64,000 bases of DNA, taken from assembly GCA_016584305.1 (NCBI GenBank), contig JACEEZ010020305.1, positions 147,501 to 211,500 of the forward strand, in the 5' to 3' direction. Made by a program: the position numbers and the translations under genes. Origin of the DNA: Chionoecetes opilio. Taxonomy: Eukaryota; Arthropoda; Malacostraca; Decapoda; Majidae. The notes under the pieces were generated by a model. It saw nothing but the letters and a program-made list of their open reading frames with translations. It was not told the DNA's origin and did not search any database. Below are positions 1 to 45,162 of this stretch, one piece after another (the stretch's first letter is position 1; every line of letters starts with the position of its first letter).

Positions 1-134
1 TTTCCACTTAATCTTGCTTTTAATCACCTATTTTTCCCTCTACTATTTCAAAGGGAAGTGTGAGTGTATGTCTAATTTTTCTCTTTACTACTGTCACTAC
101 TGATTCACATGTCAACGCCTATTTTCTCCTGTAG

Positions 135-31342
<31,208 letters not shown>

Positions 31343-32055
31343 ACCTGTACTGAAGACTGCAAATAAAACGCCCTGAAGTCATGTGCCTCAAGTAACACCA
31401 GCCACAACACAGACCTCTTAACTGTGCCAGGCTGAACACACTGTGCTGGCACCAAACAACGGAAACCCATACCTAACAGCAGCAGCACACGTTGTCAATG
31501 GTGCCATGCTGAAGTTTGTGTGCGGATTTATGAAATGCCATTAATGCAACAGAAAGTGAATGTGACCAGACTAAGCTAATGCTCCAAGACTGTGCCTGTG
31601 TTATGAGCATGACAGAAAGAATGACTCATATGATGTGTGTAATGTTTATATAGTTATACTGCCACACACACACACAACACATGGTGCTCCTCCTCCATTC
31701 TCTGCAACAAATTATTGTATTAAAGACCTTTCTTTCATTGTCCTTTGTTTCTCTTGGCTTCCTATCCAGTACTGTGTTTTATAGCTTCATAAGTCCTGTT
31801 CCGCCAGCTTCATGCCTTTCATCCTGTCCTACTCCTCCTGCACTGTGTTGTAGAAACAGACGGCCAAGTGTTCAAATATTGGAGAAACACAACAATGTTA
31901 TAATGATTGTGGTCCTGCCTTATGCTGATGTCTCACAGGTTGTGTAATGGTTGAAATAATCGAGAACTGCTTCGCCAAGCGGTTCTTTGGGAGAAGTCCC
32001 TTTGGTCTGATCGGTACCGTTCTCAGAACCGATGCGAGAGTTCGGTGAGAGAATT

Positions 32056-32295
32056 GGAGAGGTGAGCAGTAATAGGGAATAGGGAAAAACTGGTTCACAA
32101 ATAGGGTGGTGAAAGACTTGGAATGGACTCAGTAGACGAGGTAGTTAGTGCAGATCATTAGGGAGCTTTAAAAGGGGGCTAGATAGGTTCATAGATGGGG
32201 ATGAAAGGTGGATGTAGGTAGTGTTAGGTAACAGGAACTACCACGTGTAGGCCTCACGGCCTCTTGTAGCTTCCTTATTTTCTTATGTTCTTAAG
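32056..32295 (+). mobile_element. 5'-truncated LINE with target duplication
   Basis: Pieces in neighbouring frames encode WFTNRVVKDLEW and a decayed FKRRLDRF-like end (GGGCTAGATAGGTTCATAG). A DGDERWM-type terminus and the CTTATTTTCTTATGTTCTTA tail follow. TCGGTGAGAGAATT on the left and TCGGTGAGAATT on the right look like a target-site duplication. Confidence 0.7.
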
Positions 32296-32309
32296 TCGGT
32301 GAGAATTTG

Positions 32310-35167
32310 CTCTCGGCGAGAAAGCGAATTCTAGCCAGGTGTGTTCAAACCCTACCATGTTCAATACATAAAAGGAGATTTATAGATCTATTTCCCGAAT
32401 TATGAGTCACCCTGTCAGTTCGTCAGTGGAGGATCTTCTGATGGGATTTCAGAAGGAAATTGTGGGCCCAGGGCAGTGTGATGCTCTGTTGGTTACCAGG
32501 CCATCGATGGTGCAGTACAGCAGCCAGATGCTTCTTTGACACCATCTCTCCGACCCTCTCTTAGTCTTCCCCACACTTTCAATCTTATATTCTCCCTTCA
32601 CTGTCTACTTCAGATCTATACATAAGTGAGAATTATTAACTTATAAAATGTATTGCATACTGGTGATCTTGATGATTCAACTCAACTCACGTACAGTATG
32701 CGTTACCCAGCCTTCTGATTCATGCAACATCACTGAAGTTACAATTACATATCTTACAGGAGCAAAGATACTGGAAGTGGAGGCTGTCTTGTCCTGTTTA
32801 ATTGTTTCATACAAAACACAGGGAATACTGAGATACACGCTCAGCGCCCCGTGTCTCAGGGTTGGCTATATGATCAACCCCCCAGGCTGACCGTACAACA
32901 GAATAGTTCAGACCAGTGTAGAAGACAGTGAGGTCACCACATCTCTGTGCCAATATACATATACGTATATATTACAGGTAATATAATTAAATATATTACA
33001 TATCACAATTTCATTAGGGATGGCAAGTTCCCAGAAGGATACATGAAGAGATGGGGAAACTTCTGAAAAAAAGTCCAGTAAAGAATAAGAAACAAAAATA
33101 ACACATTGTAATTTTTCACCTATGAAAACAGTGAACATCTGCTTCAATGACGTCATTAGAATAGGAACCAAAAAGTTGACTACAATGAGATAAATACAAA
33201 AGAAAATGCAAACTATTAGTAGATAGATCAATACTGGATAACATGGCATGGCTATCAAATATCTCACTCAACTAGTAACTGAATAATACAAGTGGACAGA
33301 TCTATCCATCTATCTACAGCTCTGACGCCTCATTCCCTCCTGAAACGTCAACACAGATAAAGAAATAGAAATATAGTAATCATAAGGCTCTTTAGGTATT
33401 GCACATTCTTACCAGCATGATTTGAGAAAAACTTAAAAAGGGAAAAAAAATGATATAGCATAAGATACAAGGTCAATAAATGTCACTCGCATGATGGTAA
33501 TACTCAATGTGATTATATATATTCAAAGTAATGCAGGCTATACCATAGCTATAGTAGTACGACTAGATATGATGTTAATCATTAGAAAAATAAATCCAGA
33601 TGAATCATAGTACATAGAGGATAGAAATACTAATATACAGAATAAAATTTGTGAGTTTTCAATCCTTAGATGGCATGTGGTGTGCATAACAGCTGGATAA
33701 GCTTGTAGCTTGCCTTCTAAGATCAATTTTAAAACTTTTGTTAGTAATGGTTAAAATGATAATGAAGAGTAGTAGGGTCTTAGTAGATCTTTCTTCTGTG
33801 GTATGCAGCAACATTCCTGTCAAGTGCTCTACAAGTGTTATTCTTCATAACTAAAAATAGTTTCCAAGGTAGAAATTCTCCTAACAGCCCCTGCTAACTG
33901 CTAAATGTACTTTCAAAGCTGAGAGTTTGCTATTGGAAGTGCTTTTGAAGTATTAGCAAAGCTGCAAATATTCCCTTTTAAGGTATTCCACAACCTTAGA
34001 GGTAATTTGCAGGTGGAATGGTGGTACAAAGATGCTCACATAGAAGGACTTTCAAGTGTTGAATGAATTAGCGGTAAGTGATCCACAGGTGTTGATCAGA
34101 CTTGACCATGATGTGATGGGAAACACATGACTGATGGGTGGGGAGGACACTGCAAATCCCAACACAGAGAAACAACGCCAAGATCCCAGAGATGAAGGTA
34201 CTGATGACATTGAGATCAGTCACAAGTAAAATGGAACCTTCACAACTTAAAATCAGCATTCTATATTACAAATATTGCATGTCCTCACTGCTCCACAAAC
34301 TGTAAAGAGATTGAAAACTTTCAGTTAATCTGCAGAGTTTCAGAGATGAAAGTGAGCGACCCAAGCCATCTTCTGTTATCTTCTTCAGGCCAAATGCCTC
34401 TTATATAAGTTTCTCTACACCTCTGTTATGTCATTCAGGAGCAAGGTTGCTTTTCAGATCAACTTGGCTATTGTTTGAAGCCCCCATACCTGTTGGTTCA
34501 GATGACGCGGCACTTTTCACCCACTGTGAATCATGAAGTGCAGACACTGAGTGTGCAAAGTCACTACAAAGTCTGCCAATGTCCTGTACAATATGTTTAC
34601 CTTTTGATATTGCTGGAAATTTTACGCTGATCTCAAAAATCCATTTTGCTTGAAATAATATCCTTCACTAGGTCATGATGAAGAGTAGTAGAGTAGTATC
34701 TATCAAGTAGATAAACTACTTCCTGTGGGCCTATATCTAGTCATAATATAATCTATTGCACAATAGATGTGGCACCTTTACTATTTCTGGGAGCATTTCC
34801 ATAAACGAAAAATAAGTTTCTTTTAAAAGTTCTAATGCAGAGCTTCTAGAGGCAATGCCTTTAAAAGTATCTGTCATTCAGATAAGAGCACTTTTAGCAA
34901 TAGTTCTGTCAAATTTTGATATGAGTCTTGGTTTCTTCATACTAAGGCAAAGAACACGAGTTGCAAAGCTATAAGGCTGGATGAGGCTAAGGCAAGCCAG
35001 TAAGCCATCCGTCACTTAATGGCTAATGAGGTTGGACACATCAGCAAGTTAGCAGTGATTTAAGGCTTAATTAGGTATGAGGTATGGTCAGTTTTCACTT
35101 AAGTACCATTTTGGTATTGAGAACAATGGGTGTTCCATTCACAGTTGTTTTCTACAGCACGACCTGT
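32310..35167. other. Convergent intergenic region and SPART 3' UTR
   Basis: AT-rich sequence between the ends of two converging genes. No exon pair or repeat was found. The part just below 35168 is expected to hold the SPART 3' UTR. No obvious minus-strand AATAAA was located. Confidence 0.4.
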
Positions 35168-35775
35168 TCAATCCACAAAGGTGATGCTATTCTCCTCCAA
35201 GCCTGTCTTGTACCTCTGCAGACCGTCCAGGAGTTCTGTGTGGGCGGGGGATTCCTCCTGCTAAAGAACAGGAAAAAGTAATAATTTCTGATCACTTTAA
35301 AATTTTCTGTGACAAATGGAATGAAAAGGTAAAACTATCTGGCTGCATGCACGGAGGCAAAGCTAGGGCTGTCATATCCTTGTCATGGCTGCCCAAGGTG
35401 GTAAAGACATACACTGGCAGGATGAATTGAATGTAAAGTAAAGCTTACCTGTGGTTTCTCATTTGCTGGGATGTAGTCAGCAACAAAATGTATTCCTCGA
35501 GACACCAAACTGCCCCCAATTCTCACTGGCAAAAAAAAAAGAATAAAAAATATTAAAATAAAAAATAAAATAAATGTTAATAGGTGAGTAATAATTATCT
35601 TAATGGAAGAGTAATAGGTAATGGATTTGGAGCTTGAAGAGACAGGTAACCTATATCTTACTCTAGACACAAGATGGGCAGCTACTGTAGGTAAGACAAT
35701 GAGATGAGAAGACACGGATAAACAATACCTTACCCAAGGGATAACATAGGCAATAATAAAATAATAATGATGACA

Positions 35776-35810
<35 letters not shown>

Positions 35811-38800
35811 CAGTAATAATAATAATAATAATAATAATACATAATAACAATAATAATGATAATAATAGCAATACTAATACTATACTAATACTAATAATAA
35901 CAATATAAGAACATAATAAAATAAGGAGGCTACAAGAGGCCGAATACAAGAGATAATAATAATAATTGATAAGTAACATATTGAACACTTGAAAAATAAC
36001 AAAATACGACCTTGTTCAGGGGAGACAAAAGATATTTCAGGCCTACCTATGGATCCTGTTCCCTTCCTGAGCCACTTGGTGCTCTTATGTGCACTTGGAA
36101 CCGTCCCCTTCACGGCACTGTTCAGTTTGTGGGTCAGGTCATCATACACTGCAATGATAAAATTAGTAGTTATTATCTTCTTTTTTATGTTGAAGCCTAA
36201 ACGTTTAAGTTATGAAGCGTTTAAGTTATGGAAGGGTTTCAGTGTTATTGTAGTATGTATAAGCATTTATATGGCTAGATTTGTTGTACTATTTGTAATT
36301 TTATAAACATTTTTACCTATCCCACAAAATAACTTCATGTTGCTTCATTATTACAATGATCACAAAATAGTGGAGACTGATGACATGTAGCACACCTGTG
36401 GCAACCCCTGTGGTCACCTTCTCCACCACGCCCTCTTCCTCATTACGCATGTCACCCATCCTAGTCAGCAGCTCCAAAAGGTCCTCACTCATTCTCTTTG
36501 TCAACTGTGATGGCATCTGTACAATCACTATCCGACCTGTAAGTCAATGATTGATTTACTGCTTGTTAAATGGATAAGGAAGTATTCAGCTCAATATGTA
36601 CAGGAGGTCAGTTTTGCAATGTCACCAATGATGCTATAGTACTATCAAGTGATGTAAGGCTTCAAATCTTCATTCAGAAAGATCACACTTCATGATTCCG
36701 CCGGCCCATGAAAGATGTGCCGTGTGTTTTATGTATGAAAAAGCCAAGCTTTATGGTAATGAAACTTGGGTTGTATGATATATAGGTATGTGTTATGACA
36801 CCTAAACCTTTTAATCCTTCATCATTGTATCATCCTTCATTGAAATGGAAAATGGTTTAAAAAAATGACAGATTTTTTACCTTTGGACAGAATCCTTTGG
36901 TCTCTTTATTCTTCTTTAATGTCAAATGACTGATGAAAAAAAATATAATTCCTGAAGACAGAGAGTGCCTTGCTAATAAATCAACTCACTTGGACATGTT
37001 GAGGTATCCATGAAGACATAGCAGTCAGGAGGCGCATGAAGGACTGGAACGTTTCTGTCCGTCAGCCTCAGCCGCCAGCACCCATGCACCTCCACCAGGC
37101 CCTCACAACTCCCCGACACACCTGCCAAAATACACTACACTTACTAGGTAATAAAGCTGCTTAACAAAAACATTTTATGCTTTCAATTAAATGCACACTT
37201 GCTATATCTCTCTCTCTCTTAAAAGAAAAAAAAAATCAGTCCCTGCCTCCCCTTGATCAGTTCCTCCCACGTGAGTAAAAAGTTACATACATGTTTTTAC
37301 GTAGATGCTCATGATGAGAGGCCTTTTAGGAGAAACAATATGTCCCTCCTGTTGCATGAAGAATATCTGTAGGCCTTCGCCCCCCCGCCACTGCACAACA
37401 TGGCCTGGTGGAGCCTCACCTTCTTTTAGATGAGCGAATGAACATCTCTGAAACACAAGTCACTCTCAGTTATCCCAGCCCTCATACTGGTATCACCATA
37501 AGCACAATCATTATAGCAATCAACATTTCCCAGTGCATACACACCACATACAACATTGACCTAATTATGTGCTAAGGAGCAAACACCAGGATAACACCTC
37601 TTACAAATGGCATTGTTGCTGCTCTATGATATAACATATTTTTAGCTACCTATGAGCATACTTGGGTGGTTGGGCCTCCGTCTGGAACTGTGGGAGCAGC
37701 GTATCCAGGGGTTGGAGGGGCAGGACGTGCAGGCACTGGAGGACAAGTAGTGCCACCATGGGTCACAGGCATTGGAGGACTAGAAGTGCCACCATGGGTC
37801 ACTGGCACTGGAGGATAAGTAGTGCCACCATGGGTCACAGGCACTGGAGGACTAGTAGTGCCACCATGGGTCACAGGCACTGGAGGATAAGTAGTGCCAC
37901 CATGGGTCACAGGCACTGGAGGATAAGTAGTGCCACCATGGGTCACAGGCACAGGAGGATAAGTAGTGCCACCATGGGTCACTGGCACTGGAGGATAAGT
38001 AGTGCCACCATGGGTCACTGGCACTGGAGGACAAGTAGTGCCACCATGGGTCACTGGGACTGGAAAAAGACAAATACATACACACAATATTAAGAATTAT
38101 TAGAAGTATGAAGTGGATCCTACAAATTGCATTTTTATTATAAGGCCTCCACAGGAACAGGAATATCTATCATTATTAATGGCAGCTACTTCTTGTATGG
38201 AGGTACAAGGTGTGTAGCATGACAATTAACAAGTCCTGCAGGAAACACAGTTTTTATAAAAACACACAATGAAGAACAAAAGATAAATATCATTGGAAAA
38301 GTACAGTAGGGTACATGGATAATTATAATTATCTATGTATATTTTTGAGAACCAAAAAGTGCCCGTGACAAAACACAGAAACAACTATTTTAACTATCAT
38401 TCATGTGAGAGAAGGACCTTAAAATAGTAGTAACAAAGGACATCTACGATCCTTGGATGCTCTTTTCCTCTCAAGAGTTACCCTCAAGAGACAGCTGTAT
38501 AAGAAAGCTCCTCATATGAGCCTCTCTCTTAATGTTGCATGGTCCCCTTGCTCCTTACATAGGAAACCAAGATAATGAGAGAGGGATCTAAGGCCGAGCA
38601 AATATTACACTAACAAGTATGTAGGTACTAATACAATACCTTGTGGAGGTTGTTGTAGCTGTGAAAGATCTGGGTAGAGACAGAGACCATACCCTCCCGG
38701 TGGCATGGGTGGCTGTATGCATGGAGCAGGCGGGGCAGGTGGGTACCCTTGATAGTAGCCAGGAGCTGGATCACTGGAGTAAGGTGGAGGAGACTGGAAG

Positions 38801-39823
38801 CCATAGGGAACAGCTCCTGGTCCTGGGTGGCCATATGGAGGTGGCGGGTGTGGTGGTGGGGGTGCAGGGTAAGGGGGCTGAGGCTGAGGGTAGAAGTGGT
38901 GCACGGGTGCTGCTGTTGGGTATCCATAGGGAACCTGAAAATACACAAGACCTTGTTTATCATTGCCATGAAACCATCAACCAATACTACACAATGCAAG
39001 TAAAGCTAAGATTGAAGAAATCCAAGAAAACTTGAAACATTGAAACAAAGCAAAGAGAACTAAAGCTTCACACTATCACTAAGTAGTCCTCCTCTCCCAC
39101 ATTACAAAGGGACCCTGACTTCCAAGAAAAAGAAAGAAAATTGCAGAAAGAAAAGAGAGGTAGCCTACAAATTAAGCAATCTAGTACTCACTCTACGAAT
39201 GGCCACAGCTTGTCTATTTGTCCAGCTTTAGCCAAGTATGCTGATTAATATCAAGGTCCTGTTACTTAGTAAATGACCCTCCCTAAATTCAAACAATGAT
39301 TCAAATGAGGGTCATCGATTTCCTTATCTATGACCGCTGCCGTGTCTTCACACAATCACAACCGGGATCCAGCTGCCGTATCTCTAGCCGCGGCGTTTTA
39401 TGAAGGATATGGTTCCGTATCTCTAGCCAATCTGAATAAAGTATACCATCACAGCTTTAATTTCCTTATTACTTCCATTATATAATCCACTACAGTAACT
39501 GCCCTCCATATCACGTACACATTCCCTGAACTGTCTTTGAGGTAACTATATGCCGTCCAATACCCACTTCAACACCTCAATATTGATCTTCTTATCACTG
39601 GTAAATCTTCACCTAAGGCTAATTGAACATTCTTTTATCACATCCTCATCCTATGATATGTTACAACAATGACGTCCTGTATGACCCTTTAAACACGACT
39701 TCACGGCACATCAGTCCTACATCTGCTCACACGTCCTGCATTAAACCTCTTTCAAAGTTCCAACTAAACTTATAACAAAATATCTGATATGTAGGCCTAT
39801 AGTTTACTTACTGTATTAAACAT
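35168..39823 (-). CDS. SPART: Spartin-like protein without MIT domain, nine coding exons, 468 aa
   Basis: Minus-strand exons are 39823-39812, 38934-38640, 38059-37662, 37447-37291, 37121-36990, 36536-36396, 36148-36047, 35525-35449 and 35260-35168 (TGA). Every junction is GT-AG and all phases agree. Residues 1-102 are Pro/Tyr-rich with two PPPY motifs (35-38 and 53-56), the WW-domain ligand type by which spartin binds NEDD4-family ubiquitin ligases. Residues 103-210 are nine 12-residue PVTHGGTTYPPV repeats. Residues about 250-362 follow the spartin core: GLQIFFMQQEGHIVSPKRP, then VPVLHAPPDCYVFMDTSTCP, then MPSQLTKRMSEDLLELLTRM. Residues about 365-438 (VTTGVATGV to ADYIPANEKPQ) resemble the start of the senescence domain. 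Known spartins act in lipid-droplet and endosomal trafficking. The N-terminal MIT domain is absent and the protein stops soon after the EKP motif (human spartin is 666 aa). An unusual paralogue or isoform is possible. Confidence 0.72.
35776..35890. repeat. (AAT)n trinucleotide array in a SPART intron
   Basis: ATAATAATA with CAT/GAT interruptions, about 115 bp. Confidence 0.9.
35906..35953 (-). mobile_element. LINE 3'-tail fragment in a SPART intron
   Basis: ATAAGAACATAATAAAATAAG followed by CTACAAGAGGCC matches, inverted, the 3' tails at 13530 and 32056. Confidence 0.55.
37662..38059 (-). CDS. SPART: SPART exon made of a coding 36-bp minisatellite
   Basis: Nine units of 36 bp encode PVTHGGTT(Y/C/S)PPV, followed by ARPAPPTPGYAAPTVPDGG. 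The 36-bp period keeps the frame, and most unit differences are synonymous or fall at one residue (Y/C/S). The donor CAA|GTATGC is weak but is the only one that keeps phase with the next exon. Confidence 0.72.
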
Positions 39824-39996
39824 CTGTGATGGTTCCAGTGCGTGGTAGACCAATCCACACAGCCTTGATCAAACCAGTCTAACCAGAGATGCCTTACAAA
39901 TGTTCAATACAGTGACATCTTCCTGTTAAGTAGTGAGAAAACTGGATATTTCTTTCCTACTTTGCATTAACGTTTTTACAGTACCGTATCTGGTTA

Positions 39997-40378
39997 TAAT
40001 GGACGAGGGTTTCGCGGTCGTTTTCAGAGACACCGACTATTTTTTCTTGGCCTACAATAGGTGCTTGTTCTAATGGAGATAGTTTTATTTTGCGCAACCC
40101 CCCTCCCCCCCCCCAAAAAAAAGGGTATACTTTGTGGTTAAGGTTAGGTTAGGTTTCATTAAAACCTTTAAGGTTAGGTTAGGTTTCATTAAAACCTTTA
40201 AAGTTAGGTTAGGTTTCATTAAAACCTATAAGGTTAGGTTGTTTAATTTTTTTTCATAATTTTCTTTTGTTGTTGTTTTTTGCGCAAAATAAAACTATCT
40301 CCATTAGAACAAGCACCTATTGTAGGCCAAAAAAAAATAGTCGGTGTCTGAAAACGACCGCGAAACTCTCGTCCATTA
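39997..40378. mobile_element. Palindromic MITE with about 95-bp inverted repeats, TTA duplication and TTAGG-containing core
   Basis: Left TAATGGACGAGGGTTTCGCG pairs with the right end over about 95 bp, up to TTGCGCAA on both sides. TTA flanks at 39994-39996 and 40379-40381. The core holds about three copies of a unit of about 31 bp around AAGGTTAGGTTAGGTTTC. It lies just upstream of the SPART start exon. Confidence 0.8.
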
Positions 40379-40389
40379 TTACCCAGTAT

Positions 40390-42727
40390 ATCTGAAGGGT
40401 CCTGTGAAAGCCTGGAAGGAGAATGACGAGCATTAAAGAGCTCTTGATGATTACCGTCACTCCTAAGTTCAAATGTGAAGAGATGAAAAGATGTAATATA
40501 GTAGAATGTAGTTCAACATTACCTCCTGCTGATGCTTATAACGAATCCTGAGCTGTCTGCAGGGATATGTGATGTTTTATGTGCATTTGCGAATGATTGG
40601 ACTTGGAAGTAATGATTCAAGGCTTAGTGCGGCAAGATAGCAGTAAAACACTGATATGGGGAAGATTGTCGCTTGTTGCTTGAATGCTACAAATCAGCCA
40701 CATTGAGGCAGTCAAAACGAAAGTATGAGTTATAGTTGACTATGAGTAGTAGAATGATGATGACAGAGCTAGACGAATATAGTTTATGTGTAGTAATAAT
40801 AAGCGACACGGTAAAAGAAAGAACAGGAAGGGAGCTGGAACGGTGCTATGGAACTATACCTACAAAAAGCCGGATAGGTTTCGCGTTGTATCATGCATGG
40901 GCCATGGCTATCGACTGCACATAGGATACAGACGACGTAAACACCTTTAACACTTAAGACGTCTTTTACCCAGAAAATGCGTGCCACCCATTCTTACTTT
41001 AGTTATAGGCACGAACAGGCTACCGTAAAGATCCTTGCTTAGACCTTACTAGAAATATCGTGGACTTCCCGGGAATGACACAGGGACAAGGTTAAAAAGG
41101 AGGAAAATCAGAGAAAGGGGGGTGGAGAGAGAAGGGAGGGGGGGGGGACATTAGAAATAGGAAACAAGACACGCATTACTTCACTTCAAATGGAAAATGG
41201 TGCAATAATAGTTTCTACCGCCAAGTTTATCTCTATATTACATGCTAATATACATGCAATCAGAACTAATATTTCAAATACATAAAAATACCGCACCTAA
41301 GCACAACTTGCGGCGGCCCAATGTTAAATTTAGCTTGGAAAATTGCGAGAAAACTTACCTTGCCACCTTCCATTGATATGTTCTATTTCACATTTCACAT
41401 GCACAACATTACATATATATACAGCCAGACGAAGTTCCCTGTCACAATGTATTTAAGGCTGTATAGTGTATGATGCAGCACGTAGGCAAAAGACGCACGA
41501 GTAATGCCTGGGGCTGCTACTCTACCACTGCGGTGCCGCGCGATCACTTCACCGTCTCGCTGCCACTGCTGCAGAGTGCAGAACGAACACTAGTTACACT
41601 ACCACCGCCTTGCAACACATGGATTACAGTGCACGGAAAACGAGTTAATACAAAAACGAGTTTACGTATCGCCAGTCCAAACCTTTGTGGCTGCTTGGCC
41701 TCGAGTGGGCAAGACGGGAAAAACCCAACTTGAGACGCCCTTGAAATTTCGCCCTACACGTTCCCCACACGATGCGTACACTACTACTGAGTACACTACA
41801 CTACTACTGTACACTGATGGGTGGCCAAAGTCTTCTTCTTCTTCTTCTTGTGACCTTTTCTGCTTATTATCGCTTTGTAGGTTGTCTGTCAAGCTCGATG
41901 TTACAATAATTATTATACAGTATACATGACATGATGACTGCCACAGGACTTTATTAAACTTATAAGCTTATTCCTAGAAGCGCTCTTACTCTCATTTCCC
42001 CTATAGGCCTATGATGTTTTGCGTAATTTATGCCTATATATAGTTGTAGGTTTATAACTTGTTGTAAGGGTAGTCTAGGTAGGCTAAGCTGTTTTTTTAT
42101 ATATTATATATCTTATAATATTATATAGTTTTTTTTATAGTTGTCAGTTTGTGGAATGTACCTAGGTACGGTAGGTAGCTGTCATGATTAATACCATTTT
42201 CATGTTGAGATATATATACCCTCATGACACGGTCTAAGTATACTATCCTTGGTCAGTACACACTTCCCAGAGTTCCTATAAAAGTGGTATGTAATATTTT
42301 CCTACTAGAACATAACGCTTCACACTTCCCTTCATCACGAGTCATCTTATCCATAACGTTCATTCTTGTTCTAACAATCCGCTGATACGTATTTCCTGCG
42401 TCCGGTCTTTAGTAAGCTATGTGACAACCGAGTGAATTTTGCACGTGACTTTCACTGATCACACAAACCAGCCCCCGAAGCAAATCCAGTTCCAGTCACA
42501 CACTGCGCACGCGTTTCACATGGGCGCACTCCTATAGCTCCTGCCCCCTTAGGCTTCGAACTATTTCCCAAGAAACGTGGGTACTTAGTTTACCAAGTAC
42601 GTGAGGTCCCAGCTTTACCCCAATGATCGGTCTCTTATGAGCTCTGAAGTCCCTATTGAGAGGGCAACAGCTGGCGATCGCGTGTCCAGCGCATGATCGA
42701 GGTCGTGAGTCACGCGCACGCGACTAA
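40390..42727. other. Upstream region of SPART, no gene recognised
   Basis: Expected to hold the SPART 5' UTR and promoter. Short ORFs lack family features. A G homopolymer lies near 41140. Confidence 0.4.
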
Positions 42728-43398
42728 AGCCCCGTCCACACTACCACTCACCACCGTCGGCGCTTGCCGTCGGTGCTTGCCGACGGGAAGCGCCGTTGCC
42801 AGGGTTGTGTCCACACGAACGGTTTTGTTCGGCGGTCAGCGCGCTTCCTGATGTCAAAGTGAGAGTCATGTTTTCTGCATATCGTGTACTCTCACTCGAG
42901 ATTATGAAATAACCACAGGAGGTTTAGAAAAACTGACCCAACTATCATCTTCATGACACATTTCTGCATATCATAAGCAAGAAAAATATACGAAAACCTT
43001 TTTGTGTATTCTAGAAAATATAGCAAAAAGAAATAGTGTATAAACATTTTTTTCACTTTTTTGTCTTCAACTCGCTGCAATTTCCCGACCATTTCTCCCA
43101 TTTAATTTTTGATCACATACTCGTAATCAGCTGACTTACTTGGTTCTGGTGGTATACGGTACATAGCAATGCAAAAATATCTAGATAGTGAAAACTGCCG
43201 ATAACTTGAAGCATGTGTTTGGCGCTGACCCGTGAGTGACGGGCATGCCCGCCCAATATTAAACCTGCTGAATGCTGGCGGGCAGCGCCGACGGTTAAAT
43301 TTTGCTCGTCGGCATCGTGTCCACACTGCCACTTTTGAGTGACGAACACTGTTCGACGGCAAGCGCCGACGGTGGTGAGTGGTAGTGTGGACGGGGCT
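42728..43398. mobile_element. PIF/Harbinger-type MITE, TAA duplication
   Basis: 671 bp. The left end AGCCCCGTCCACACTACCAC recurs inverted at the right end with about 47 near-identical bp (through CACCGTCGGCGCTTGCCGTC). TAA occurs at 42725-42727 and 43399-43401. The AG(G/C)CCCG-TC-ACAC terminal pattern parallels the autonomous element at 44722. No transposase. Confidence 0.82.
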
Positions 43399-43825
43399 TA
43401 AGGCTAATAGGTGATAACGGCAAACAGTGCGGGTCATTTAAGGAAAAAACTTGAGAAATGTAGATACGGAGACAGGACCACATTAGTTTCGCTCGTCACA
43501 CACACACTATCATTATCTTATCGGGATGAAAGACAAGAGCGGACATATATCCTGTGGGTAATTCACTTCGTGTATAACATTGAGGAGGGCGAGCCTTGCA
43601 CATACCAATGAAAGGAAATATATTTAATCCAGAAATGTAAGGTTGTATATCTGGCTACATATACTGGCACATTAAGTAGTACTAATGAATGAATGTGTAT
43701 CTTCACTGTGTGACCCGCGCAGTGAAACTTAATGGAGCGTTATGATAGATGATTCAGTGAATATTTGTAATTGATGATATTTGCTATTATTGTGCATTTC
43801 ATCTCATCTACATATTGATCACTGG

Positions 43826-44723
<898 letters not shown>

Positions 44724-45070
44724 GCCCGGTCACACAGGCACTTTGCGTCTGCAGCGCGAGTAAATTCCCACAAAAATTTTTACCCGCTGTTCCACGTGGT
44801 GGAAAATGGCTTACACGTGGGTACCCGTGGTAAGCCCGCGGAACAGACGCTGGCGGCTGTTCCGCGTCCTGTCCGCTGGTGAAGCGCGGCTGGAGCGCGT
44901 GTAAGCGCGGGAAAAGCTCCACGTGGTCACAGGCATTGGGGGTAACCGCGGCTGCATCACGCCTGAACCACGGGTGATCACGTGTACATCGCGGCTGGTC
45001 CACGTGTGAAGGGCGGCCGTTTCGCGGGCAATCACGGGTAGTGCGCGTGGGTACCACGGCCCCACCACGG

Positions 45071-45078
45071 GTATATAA
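45071..45078 (+). promoter_or_regulatory. TATA box of the MADF/Myb-like transposon gene
   Basis: TATATAAG about 90 bp upstream of the ATG at 45163, preceded by GC-rich sequence. Confidence 0.6.
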
Positions 45079-45162
45079 GGAGCCAGGGCAGGCGGTAGAA
45101 CTCATACTCGCTCCAGACACCACACAGTATACACACTCTCAAGACTCCCAGACTTTGACAAG

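Noticed and set aside
39189..39250. Alternative SPART start exon with a GTGAGT donor
   Set aside because: The frame open through it ends in phase 2, which does not match the phase 0 start of the next exon. The MFNT exon at 39812-39823 fits exactly.
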